A stretch of 64,000 bases of DNA from Clostridia bacterium (GTDB taxonomy: Bacteria > Bacillota > Clostridia > UMGS1840 > HGM11507). The position numbers and the translations under genes were made by a program. Of the stretch, positions 52,001-59,362 are shown piece after piece. Where the stretch lies: positions 1 through 64,000 of the forward strand of contig JAFQLQ010000038.1 in the NCBI GenBank assembly GCA_017414505.1. Direction: 5' to 3'. The notes under the pieces were generated by a model. The model ran no database searches. It had not been told where the DNA came from and saw only the letters and a program-made list of their open reading frames with translations. Every line of letters starts with the position of its first letter. The stretch's first letter is position 1.

Positions 52001-52795
52001 ATGGGTAAAGTAATTGTTATTGCATCCGGCAAAGGCGGTGTAGGCAAAACTGTTGCCGTTTCCAATATTGCCGTTGCTCTTGCAAAATTAAAGAAAAAAG
52101 TTCTTATTGCCGATATAGATATAGGTCTTCGTAATCTGGATTTATATATGGGTGTTGAGGATGTTATTGTTTACGATATTATGGACGTTATTGACAGCAG
52201 TTGTGATATCGAAAAAGCAATTTTCAGATTTCCCAAATACGGCAATCTTGATTTTCTTCCTGCTGCACAGTCGGTTGATAAGGATTTTCTTGAACCTGAA
52301 AAATTCAGGGAGCTTTTCAACAAGCTTAAAAACGAATACGACTATATAATAGTGGACTGCCCTGCAGGAATCGAAAAAGGCTTTAAAAGTGCCATTGCCA
52401 GCTGTGACCTTGCACTTTTGGTTGTTACTCCCGATATGGCATCTATACGTGATGCGGATAAGGTAGTAAATTTACTTAACTATAACGGTATAAATGATGT
52501 AAGATTACTTTTAAACCGTGTTATCCCACAGCTTATTCACAGTGGTGATATGATTCCAATTGACGAAATTATATATACTCTCGGTATTCCCCCTATCGGA
52601 ATAGTTATAGAAGACGTTGCAGTTTTAAAAAGTCAGAGAAGCAAAGCAATTGTTGCTCTGGATTCTTCTTCCGAAGCCGGAAACGAGTTTAATAATATTG
52701 CCAAAAGACTTGATGGAGAAAATATTCCAATTACAAACTTAAGTCTTAAAGCAAAAAGAAATATTTTCAAAAGATTATTTTCAAAAAAATACTAA
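52001..52795 (+). CDS. minD: Septum site-determining ATPase MinD
   Basis: The 264-aa ParA/MinD ATPase has the deviant Walker A ASGKGGVGKTVAVSN, the switch region ADIDIGLRNLDLYMG and DYIIVDCPAGIEKGF. The C-terminal amphipathic helix with KAKRNIFKRLFSKK should bind the membrane. It positions the division site. No minC or minE gene is beside it, although they usually are in Clostridia; mgsA follows instead. Confidence 0.94.
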   Translation: MGKVIVIASGKGGVGKTVAVSNIAVALAKLKKKVLIADIDIGLRNLDLYMGVEDVIVYDIMDVIDSSCDIEKAIFRFPKYGNLDFLPAAQSVDKDFLEPEKFRELFNKLKNEYDYIIVDCPAGIEKGFKSAIASCDLALLVVTPDMASIRDADKVVNLLNYNGINDVRLLLNRVIPQLIHSGDMIPIDEIIYTLGIPPIGIVIEDVAVLKSQRSKAIVALDSSSEAGNEFNNIAKRLDGENIPITNLSLKAKRNIFKRLFSKKY

Positions 52796-52815
52796 TACAG
52801 AAATGAGGAATGATT

Positions 52816-53220
52816 ATGCATATAGCTTTAATTGCACACGACATGAAAAAAGAACTGATGGTTCAGTTTTGTATAGCCTATAAGCCTATATTGAAAAATC
52901 ATACCTTATGCGGAACAGGTACAACCGCAGGGCTTGTATCAGATGCTACCGGCCTTGAGGTGCACAAATTTTTGTCAGGTCCGCAGGGCGGTGATCAGCA
53001 GATAGGTGCAAGAATTGCATACAACGAAATTGACCTTGTTCTGTTTTTCAGAGATCCGCTTACCGCTCAGCCTCACGAGCCGGATGTAAATGCTCTTTTC
53101 AGACTTTGCGATGTTCATAATATTCCCCTTGCAACAAATGTTGCAACCGCAGAGGTTCTTGTAAAAGGATTGGAACGCGGTGACTTTGACTGGAGAAATA
53201 TTGTTAATCCCAAAGCTTAA
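52816..53220 (+). CDS. mgsA: Methylglyoxal synthase
   Basis: The 134-aa protein has the start [19 protein letters not shown], the phosphate site [35 protein letters not shown] with the catalytic Asp, and [23 protein letters not shown]. It converts dihydroxyacetone phosphate to methylglyoxal, a bypass of lower glycolysis. The start at 52816 has GAGGA 6 nt upstream; the ATG two codons earlier touches it. mgsA next to minD and mre genes is common in Clostridia. Confidence 0.96.
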   Translation: MHIALIAHDMKKELMVQFCIAYKPILKNHTLCGTGTTAGLVSDATGLEVHKFLSGPQGGDQQIGARIAYNEIDLVLFFRDPLTAQPHEPDVNALFRLCDVHNIPLATNVATAEVLVKGLERGDFDWRNIVNPKA

Positions 53221-53257
53221 ATTTTCATAAACAAGGCAGTTTTTCCTGCCTTAATAT

Positions 53258-53341
53258 GCGAGTGTGCTGGAATAGGCAGACAGGCACGTTTGAGAGGCGT
53301 GTGTCGATGACGTACGGGTTCAAGTCCCGTCACTCGCACCA
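53258..53341 (+). tRNA. tRNA-Leu (anticodon GAG)
   Basis: A class II tRNA of 84 nt with encoded CCA. The acceptor is GCGAGTG with CACTCGC, the anticodon loop TTGAGAG is closed by CACGT/GCGTG, and there is a long variable arm and the T-loop GGTTCAAGTCC. A strong terminator follows. Confidence 0.97.
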
Positions 53342-53342
53342 G

Positions 53343-53380
53343 AAAAAGAGACAGAAATCGACTGGTTTCTGTCTCTTTTT
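53343..53380 (+). terminator. Terminator of tRNA-Leu
   Basis: AAAAAGAGACAGAAA pairs with TTTCTGTCTCTTTTT, a perfect 15-bp stem around 8 nt. Confidence 0.9.
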
Positions 53381-53381
53381 C

Positions 53382-53468
53382 AGCTAAATTCGCTTATGCG
53401 AGCTAAATTGAACAAGTTCAGCTAAATTGCCTTCGGCAACTAAATGTGCTACGCACACTTAGTTAAAT
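53382..53468. repeat. Array of four short hairpins joined by (A)GCTAAATT
   Basis: Four units of about 20-23 bp follow one another: TCGC-TTAT-GCGA, TGAAC-AA-GTTCA, TTGCC-TTC-GGCAA and TGTGC-TAC-GCACA. Each is joined by GCTAAAT or ACTAAAT, and the array closes with TTAGTTAAAT. The stems differ in sequence but the joints are constant. The rest of the gap to 53537 is AT-rich with nothing further visible. Confidence 0.7.
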
Positions 53469-53537
53469 TAATATATATGAATGATAATACATTTAAAATA
53501 TTAACGTATCGATAGGTTAATCATGTTATATTTTAAA

Positions 53538-55070
53538 TTAACCTGCATAAAAAAGCTCTTCAAAGCATTCATCCTCGGGCATTCCGTTAACCTTTCGGGG
53601 CCAATCGGATACTTCTATTAAAAGCCTTACAACCTCGCCATCCTCCCTTGTTAAATCAACAAAGGTTTTTCCGTCGGTCTGGTGTGGTGTAAGCGAAGTG
53701 CCGGAAGGAAGCTCAGTTTCCTCCATTTTGGGCAGAATTTCCGCTTTCAACGGAACAGATGTTACAACATCGTGCCCTTCGTTAAAGGTGTAGGCTTTAT
53801 CAGTCATTTCAGGTTTTCCGTCGGTTTCATTAAGTCTGTAATAGGCTGTTGCGCCCCGTGTTCCTAAAATATTAAAACGTGTTTCCAGCTTTATGGATTC
53901 GGGGTTATTAAAGCACTGTCTGTAAACAGTTCCCTCTTCAAAGCCTTCTTCTATAAACTCGCAATCCACCTCTGTGCCCTGCAGTTCATCGGTTATTTCG
54001 GGCGTTTCGCCATTTATATCCCAGGTAGCGAAAATATGATAATCATTATCAGAAACAGCATCGGAATAAATATAATTTTTACCGCCAATATGCGCCAGAT
54101 ACACATCGTAATCGTAAGCATAGCTCATTTCGTCGGTGTAGGTTTTTCCGTTCACTGTAACCGATAGCATATAGTATGAACCGTAATCATCAGCGGTTTT
54201 TTCTATATAGATTTTGTCTTTCTTTCCGTCCGGTTCCAATAAATCAAAATCTATCTCGTGCCCAGTCGGAAGAGTAACTACATAATTTTCGGGAGTATTT
54301 TTGTATTCCTCATTAAACATATCGGGAAATTCATCAAACCATAATCTGGCAGACAATGTTCCAACCGCATATGCCGCTATTTCATAAGGACTGAACCAGA
54401 AGGTTATCCCCTGATAATCGATTGTCCAGGTGAAATCCTCTTCCCTGTACTTACTGAAAGTGTCCTCCAGATTGAAAAAGGTAACGTCTGCATATTTTTC
54501 GGTTATTTTCTTACTGAGAACAGAGGGAAGCTTTTTGGTATCCTTAATAACTTCTGAAAGTGCAGTTTTTTTGCCCGTTTTGGTATTATAGTTTATTCCG
54601 TTCACATAATAATTGGGATGTACTCCGCCCGAATAAGAATAAACACTCTCAAGCAGACTTACAACAGATTCGTCTGCTCTCTGAAGATAAAGTTTTGCTT
54701 CTGCCTCGCAGTGTGCAGGGTTAAATTCGTTCCACTCCATTTCCTGCGTGATAGATGAAAATTCGTACATAAGAGCCTTTGCTTCGGTGCTGCTTTTTTC
54801 GTTATACTGATAAAAAGCTGCCGCAAGCTCCGGATATACCGAACTGTGATAATCCGAAAGTCTGAGTTTCTGCCAGGTTACCCTTGTTAAAACCTTGTTC
54901 TCGTTCCAGTCTTCCATACCTGTTTTGCCGATCATAACGTCTGCAAAACGGTAAATGCCCTCAAGATTTGGGTTTTTCCATATTTTTCCCGGAATACGGT
55001 TAAAGCATCCGGTAAAGCCTGCGGTTATGCACAATATTATAAAAAAGCATAATATTTTTTTAACCCTCAC
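53538..55070 (-). CDS. Lipoprotein with DUF3298/RsiV-like domain
   Basis: The 510-aa protein has a lipoprotein signal (ILCFFIILCITAGFTG-C; lipobox FTGC). Residues about 70-270 resemble the DUF4163/DUF3298 pair of RsiV-like proteins: SYSGGVHPNYYVNGINYNTKTGKKTALSEVI and ITFWFSPYEIAAYAVGTLSARLWFDE. RsiV is an anti-sigma factor whose outer domain binds lysozyme, but this protein has no sigma-binding part or partner sigma gene. The C-terminal half is beta-rich and unrecognised. The start is GTG with AGGAG 8 nt upstream. Confidence 0.8.
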   Translation of the reverse strand: MRVKKILCFFIILCITAGFTGCFNRIPGKIWKNPNLEGIYRFADVMIGKTGMEDWNENKVLTRVTWQKLRLSDYHSSVYPELAAAFYQYNEKSSTEAKALMYEFSSITQEMEWNEFNPAHCEAEAKLYLQRADESVVSLLESVYSYSGGVHPNYYVNGINYNTKTGKKTALSEVIKDTKKLPSVLSKKITEKYADVTFFNLEDTFSKYREEDFTWTIDYQGITFWFSPYEIAAYAVGTLSARLWFDEFPDMFNEEYKNTPENYVVTLPTGHEIDFDLLEPDGKKDKIYIEKTADDYGSYYMLSVTVNGKTYTDEMSYAYDYDVYLAHIGGKNYIYSDAVSDNDYHIFATWDINGETPEITDELQGTEVDCEFIEEGFEEGTVYRQCFNNPESIKLETRFNILGTRGATAYYRLNETDGKPEMTDKAYTFNEGHDVVTSVPLKAEILPKMEETELPSGTSLTPHQTDGKTFVDLTREDGEVVRLLIEVSDWPRKVNGMPEDECFEELFYAG

Positions 55071-55094
55071 AACAAAAACTCCTTTCGTGTAAAT

Positions 55095-55115
55095 AAGGGA
55101 GCAAAAGCTCCCTTT
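55095..55115 (-). terminator. Terminator after the small lipoprotein gene
   Basis: AAGGGAGC-AAAA-GCTCCCTT, perfect 8-bp stem, with ATTT after it on the minus strand; readthrough into the RsiV-like lipoprotein gene is possible. Confidence 0.65.
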
Positions 55116-55124
55116 AATTTATAA

Positions 55125-55715
55125 TTACTCAGCAAACAGCTCACTAAAAATTCCTTTTATGTAGTCGTCGGAAAGAGCCTCTTCAAAAGATGCAAATTTT
55201 ATTCCCATAAGACCGCAATCCTCTGCACCTTTGTATTCAAAACCTGCAAAGCATTCATTGAATTCTTCCTCGTAGTCAACTTCTTTATATTTATATTTTA
55301 TAAGTTTAACGGGTTTGCCGTCAAAGCTGATGCCAAGATCGATAATTTCACCTTCAAATGATTCAATATCCTCAGATACGGCAGCGCCAAAGAAATAATA
55401 ATCTACAAAAGGCTCGTTACTGCCGATTCCCTCGTAATATTTATAGCCCATAATTTCACCGTCCCAGGAATAATCGTCTGCCAGAAGTGTGCTGATTTCC
55501 CAGGGCTCACCATCGTCATCCTTTTCGCAGTTAAAAAATGCACCGGTGGGTTTTTTTAATGTAATGGGAGTTTCTTCGTCTCCGTAAATCATACTTATTT
55601 CTTCTACAACCTCTTCTTCGATATCGTTTGTACCAACTTCGATATCCTCGTTACCGCATCCAGCAAATGAGAACACCATAATTACTGCCAAAAGCAACGC
55701 AAATAATTTTTTCAT
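55125..55715 (-). CDS. Small acidic lipoprotein of unknown function
   Basis: The 196-aa protein has a lipoprotein signal, MKKLFALLLAVIMVFSFAG-C (Cys20), and a very acidic outer part rich in Glu and Asp (EVGTNDIEEEVVEEI at residues 27-41). Tyr, Phe and Gly are frequent after that. I do not recognise the domain. It lies 54 bp upstream of the second lipoprotein gene on the same strand. It is divergent from the 7TM-LuxR regulator gene and shares its control region, so that regulator may control it. Confidence 0.75.
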   Translation of the reverse strand: MKKLFALLLAVIMVFSFAGCGNEDIEVGTNDIEEEVVEEISMIYGDEETPITLKKPTGAFFNCEKDDDGEPWEISTLLADDYSWDGEIMGYKYYEGIGSNEPFVDYYFFGAAVSEDIESFEGEIIDLGISFDGKPVKLIKYKYKEVDYEEEFNECFAGFEYKGAEDCGLMGIKFASFEEALSDDYIKGIFSELFAE

Positions 55716-55752
55716 TTTGAAATCCTCCGTTTTTTATATTGTTTTTGTGTAT

Positions 55753-55774
55753 AATTTGGTTGACTGAACCAATT
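55753..55774. promoter_or_regulatory. Inverted repeat before the small lipoprotein gene
   Basis: TTGGTT-GACTG-AACCAA lies within AATT flanks, about 40 bp before the lipoprotein start. TATAAT boxes occur on either side of it, so it overlaps a promoter and could be an operator. Confidence 0.45.
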
Positions 55775-55825
55775 ATACATGTTATAATACATTTACATTA
55801 TAATATACAGAAACACAATTCACCA

Positions 55826-55918
55826 CATACTTTTTTAAAATTCCGGTATGGGAAATTGGCATTTTTTCAAAAAAGTATGGGAAAAAGTATGGGATTTTAA
55901 TTCAGAACAGTATGGGGA
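55826..55918 (+). promoter_or_regulatory. Four GTATGGGA boxes, candidate regulator binding sites
   Basis: GTATGGG(A/G) occurs at 55846, 55875, 55887 and 55910, all on the plus strand. A longer inverted repeat, CATACTTTTTT (55826-55836) with AAAAAAGTATG (55869-55879), overlaps them. They fill the gap between the divergent lipoprotein and 7TM-LuxR genes and end 40 bp before the latter. Confidence 0.5.
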
Positions 55919-55957
55919 TGCTGTAAAAATACTAATTTTACTCAGGGGAATAAGCTT

Positions 55958-57019
55958 ATGAAAAAGAAATCTTTTATATGGATTTTTTTATACTTGATTT
56001 CGTTAATTATATTTTCAGGATGCAGTTCTGTTGGTGATAAAACTGCCAGTATGTCATCCATATATCTTGTAACAACAATTCTTTCTCTTATTACGCTTGC
56101 AGGATATTTTTTCACAATAAAAAAGAAAGATTTGTGGTTTGTTGTTTTATTTATTTCGGTTTTTATTGTTAATGCCGGATATTTTTCTTTATCTATTTCG
56201 GACACACTAAGTAAAGCTTTGTGGGCAAACAGAATTTCATATCTTGGCTCGGCTTTCCTGCCCCTTTCCATGATAATGATAATTATGAAGGTTACAAAGC
56301 TTAATTACAGAAAATGGATACCGGGACTTCTTCTCGGCATTACAGTTACTGTGTTTTTAATTGCTGCTTCGCCGGGATTTCTTGATATTTACTATAAATC
56401 GGTAACTTTAGAGCACATAAACGGTGTTTCTGTGCTTTTAAAGGAATACGGTTCGTGGCACTGTGTTTATCTTTTTTATCTGCTTGGCTATTTCGGATTT
56501 ATGGTTGCCACTATTATCCACGCTGTTGTTAAAAAGAAAATCGAATCTGTTTCACACGCAATTATCCTGATTGTGGCGGTTTTTGTTAATATTCTGGTAT
56601 GGCTTCTTGAACAGTTTGTTAAAATAGATTTTGAATTTTTATCGCTTTCCTACATAATAACCGAGCTGTTTCTTATCGGCGTTTATATTATGATTCAGAA
56701 TCAGGAAATCCTTATCGCTTCGCTTCAGGCAAAAATTGCAGTTGCTTCGGATATGCCTGTAAAAAAGATGAAAAACGATTCACCCGAATTTAAAGAAAAA
56801 TGTGAATTTTTCAGAGAACAAATTGCTTCCTTAACCGCTTCGGAAAAAGCAATTTACGATTGCTATGTGGCAGGAATGTCCACAAAAGAGGTTCTGGCGG
56901 AGAAATCCATTGCGGAAAGCACGCTAAAATATCACAACAGAAATATATACGGAAAATTAGGTGTTTCTTCCAGAAAAGAGCTTCTGGAATGCGCAAGAGC
57001 AATAAAGAATGAAGAATAA
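55958..57019 (+). CDS. Membrane-bound regulator: 7TM sensor with LuxR-type DNA-binding domain
   Basis: The 353-aa protein has about eight hydrophobic segments over residues 1-250, matching the N-terminal 7TM region found on some histidine kinases (pattern LWANRISYLGSAFLPLSMIMII). A linker follows, then a LuxR helix-turn-helix (about 290-350) with LTASEKAIYDCYVAGMS and STLKYHNRNIYGKLGVSSRKEL. There is no kinase or receiver domain. It should sense an outside or membrane signal and act on DNA from the membrane, as a one-component system. The first residues look like a lipobox (FSGC) but are probably a first membrane helix. Confidence 0.85.
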   Translation: MKKKSFIWIFLYLISLIIFSGCSSVGDKTASMSSIYLVTTILSLITLAGYFFTIKKKDLWFVVLFISVFIVNAGYFSLSISDTLSKALWANRISYLGSAFLPLSMIMIIMKVTKLNYRKWIPGLLLGITVTVFLIAASPGFLDIYYKSVTLEHINGVSVLLKEYGSWHCVYLFYLLGYFGFMVATIIHAVVKKKIESVSHAIILIVAVFVNILVWLLEQFVKIDFEFLSLSYIITELFLIGVYIMIQNQEILIASLQAKIAVASDMPVKKMKNDSPEFKEKCEFFREQIASLTASEKAIYDCYVAGMSTKEVLAEKSIAESTLKYHNRNIYGKLGVSSRKELLECARAIKNEE

Positions 57020-57024
57020 AAATA

Positions 57025-57064
57025 CAGCTCCCTCATTGTCAGCAGCTGAGGGAGTTGCTTTTTG
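57025..57064 (+). terminator. Terminator of the 7TM-LuxR gene
   Basis: CAGCTCCCTCA pairs with TGAGGGAGTTG (one G-T) around 11 nt, followed by CTTTTT. Confidence 0.85.
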
Positions 57065-57086
57065 TATTTACTTTTAATTTTACCTA

Positions 57087-57115
57087 TTGCAAAATTTTAA
57101 ATTTTGTTGTATTAT
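57087..57115 (+). promoter_or_regulatory. Sigma-A promoter of ilvBN
   Basis: TTGCAA (57087-57092), 17-bp spacer, TATTAT (57110-57115), 42 bp before the ATG. The short leader leaves no room for a T-box. Confidence 0.6.
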
Positions 57116-57157
57116 TAGTATGTATAGTTATAATTTATAAATTGAGAGGACTGTCTT

Positions 57158-58828
57158 ATGATATTATCAGGAGCAGATATAATAGTAAAAACCCTTATCG
57201 AACAGGGAGTTGATACCGTTTTCGGATATCCGGGCGGTCAGATTATTGATGTTTACGATTCCCTTTATAAATACAGGGACGAAATTAATCACATTCTTAC
57301 TGCACACGAGCAGGGTGCGGTTCACGCTGCCGACGGTTACGCAAGAACAACCGGCAAAACAGGTGTAGTTATTTCCACCTCCGGCCCCGGTGCAACAAAT
57401 CTTGTTACCGGAATTGCAACAGCTCATCTGGATTCTGTTCCGGTAGTTGCAATCTGCGGAAACGTTAACAGCAAACAGCTTGGAACTGACAGTTTTCAGG
57501 AAATTGATATAACCGGTATAACTCTGCCCATTACCAAACATAATTACATTGTCGGCAATGTAGAAGACCTTGCAGATACCATAAGAGAGGCTTTCCGCCT
57601 TGCAAAATCAGGTCGTCCCGGCCCGGTTTTAATTGATGTGCCAAAGGATATTCAGATAGCTTTCTGCAATTACGAGCCCGAAGCCCCCTACCCCGAGCCC
57701 GAAAAACGCATAAGCAAAAAAATCGAATCCGCAATGGAATGTATTTCGGATTCCAAAAGACCGTATATTTATTTCGGAGGCGGAGCAGTTTCTTCCGATG
57801 CTCAGGAGGAAATTTTAAAGCTTGCCGAGCTTATTGATGCGCCAATCGGATGTTCCCTTATGGGGCTTTCTGCAATTCCCACCAACCACCCCAGATTTTT
57901 GGGAATGCAGGGAATGCACGGAAAATACGCTTCTTCAATGGCTATGCACAATTCTGACTGTATTATTGCCCTTGGTGTTCGTTTCAGCGACAGAGCAACG
58001 GGCAACAAAAATAAATTTGCCACAACTGCAAATATTATTCACGTTGATGTAGACGGTGCTGAATTTTCAAAGACCGTAAAGCCTGCTTATTCCCTAAGAG
58101 GAGATGTTAAGCTGACGGTTAAGAAAATGCTTACTCTTCTTAATAAACAAGAACGCCCCGACTGGAGCGAAGAAATAAAAAAATTCCGTCAGACGGAATT
58201 TGAAAACAGAGATACAAGAGACGGTTTAACACCGTATAATATACTTAATTTACTTAATACCTACACAAAGGACAGCACCCCCATCGTAACCGATGTAGGT
58301 CAGCATCAGATGTGGACTGCACAGTATGCTGAATTTCGTAGTCCGAGAAGATTCGTTTCCAGCGGCGGACTTGGCACAATGGGCTTTGGCATGGGTGCTT
58401 CAATAGGTGCTCAGATGGGAACAGGTGAAAGAACTGTTCTTGTGACAGGCGACGGAAGCTTCAAAATGAGCTTAAACGAGCTTTCCACCGCAGTTTCGAA
58501 TAAAACTCCCATTGTTATTCTTATTTTCAACAACGGCGTTTTAGGAATGGTTCGTCAGTGGCAGACCTTTTTCTACGAAAAGCACTATTCCTGCACCACT
58601 TTGGAGCAACAAACCGATTTTATTGCAGTTGCAAAGGCTTTCGGTGCAGACGGGGTAAAGGTATCAAGCTTAGACGAGCTTACAAAGGCTTTTGACAAGG
58701 CTTTTTCAGCAAACGGGCCTTTTGTTATAGACTGTTTAACCGATAAGGACGAGCTTGTTCTTCCTATGATGCCGCCTGACGGCTCAATGTCGGATATAAT
58801 TGTAAAGGTTGGTGAAGAAAATGCCTAA
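57158..58828 (+). CDS. ilvB: Acetolactate synthase large subunit
   Basis: The 556-aa thiamine diphosphate enzyme has the N-terminal TVFGYPGGQIIDVYD, the catalytic Glu in LTAHEQGAVHAADGYAR, the FAD region and the ThDP motif VTGDGSFKMSLNELSTAVSNKTPIVILIFNN. It joins two pyruvates, or pyruvate and 2-oxobutyrate, in branched-chain amino acid synthesis. The gene for the regulatory subunit overlaps its end by 8 bp. Confidence 0.97.
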   Translation: MILSGADIIVKTLIEQGVDTVFGYPGGQIIDVYDSLYKYRDEINHILTAHEQGAVHAADGYARTTGKTGVVISTSGPGATNLVTGIATAHLDSVPVVAICGNVNSKQLGTDSFQEIDITGITLPITKHNYIVGNVEDLADTIREAFRLAKSGRPGPVLIDVPKDIQIAFCNYEPEAPYPEPEKRISKKIESAMECISDSKRPYIYFGGGAVSSDAQEEILKLAELIDAPIGCSLMGLSAIPTNHPRFLGMQGMHGKYASSMAMHNSDCIIALGVRFSDRATGNKNKFATTANIIHVDVDGAEFSKTVKPAYSLRGDVKLTVKKMLTLLNKQERPDWSEEIKKFRQTEFENRDTRDGLTPYNILNLLNTYTKDSTPIVTDVGQHQMWTAQYAEFRSPRRFVSSGGLGTMGFGMGASIGAQMGTGERTVLVTGDGSFKMSLNELSTAVSNKTPIVILIFNNGVLGMVRQWQTFFYEKHYSCTTLEQQTDFIAVAKAFGADGVKVSSLDELTKAFDKAFSANGPFVIDCLTDKDELVLPMMPPDGSMSDIIVKVGEENA

Positions 58829-59324
58829 ATACACAATTGCGGTTCTGGTAAGAAACGAATTTGGTGTCCTTAACCGTGTAACAAGTATGTTCAGAAGACG
58901 TCAGTTTAATATAAGCTCACTTACCGTTAGCGAAACCGAATCGGATAAATATTCCCGTATAACAGTTACCTATAACGGCGATCCCGATTTTCATCATCAG
59001 ATTATAAATCAGCTTTATAAACTTGCGGATGTTTGCAAAGTTAAAGAGCTTGACGGCGACGGAGCTATTTCTTGTGAGCTTATGCTTATAAAAGTAAAAA
59101 ACGAGCACGCTACCCGTGACGATATACGAACTGCCGCAGAAGCATTCAAAGCAGAAATTGTGGACTATACGCTGGATTCAATAATTATGCGTATAACCGG
59201 CGACAGCAGACGTATTGACGATTTTATCGCCCTTATGAATTCGTTTACCATCCTTGAAATATGCCGTACCGGCGTTGTTTCGCTGGAACGCGGAAAAAAT
59301 ACAATTATAACTGAAGAGGAATAA
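58821..59324 (+). CDS. ilvN: Acetolactate synthase small (regulatory) subunit
   Basis: The 167-aa protein has the N-terminal ACT domain TIAVLVRNEFGVLNRVTSMFRRRQFNISSL, which binds valine for feedback inhibition, and the C-terminal regulatory domain with ELMLIKVKN and the end TGVVSLERG. The start MPKYTIAV is an ATG with GGTGAAG upstream; a TTG four codons earlier is less likely. It overlaps ilvB by 8 bp. Confidence 0.97.
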   Translation: MPKYTIAVLVRNEFGVLNRVTSMFRRRQFNISSLTVSETESDKYSRITVTYNGDPDFHHQIINQLYKLADVCKVKELDGDGAISCELMLIKVKNEHATRDDIRTAAEAFKAEIVDYTLDSIIMRITGDSRRIDDFIALMNSFTILEICRTGVVSLERGKNTIITEEE

Positions 59325-59330
59325 AAAAAT

Positions 59331-59354
59331 GGAAGTATTCAGATGAATACTTCC
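59331..59354. terminator. Bidirectional terminator between ilvN and the SLH gene
   Basis: GGAAGTATTC-AGAT-GAATACTTCC, perfect 10-bp stem; GTTTTTTA follows on the plus strand and TTTTTTTA on the minus strand. Confidence 0.9.
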
Positions 59355-59362
59355 GTTTTTTA

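Noticed and set aside
53382-53468. Possible CRISPR array after tRNA-Leu
   Set aside because: The constant parts are only 7-8 bp and the variable parts are palindromes, not spacers; no cas genes are present.
57019-57157. T-box or leader-peptide attenuator before ilvBN
   Set aside because: The leader after the promoter is only about 35 nt and has no T-box sequence or run of Leu/Val/Ile codons.
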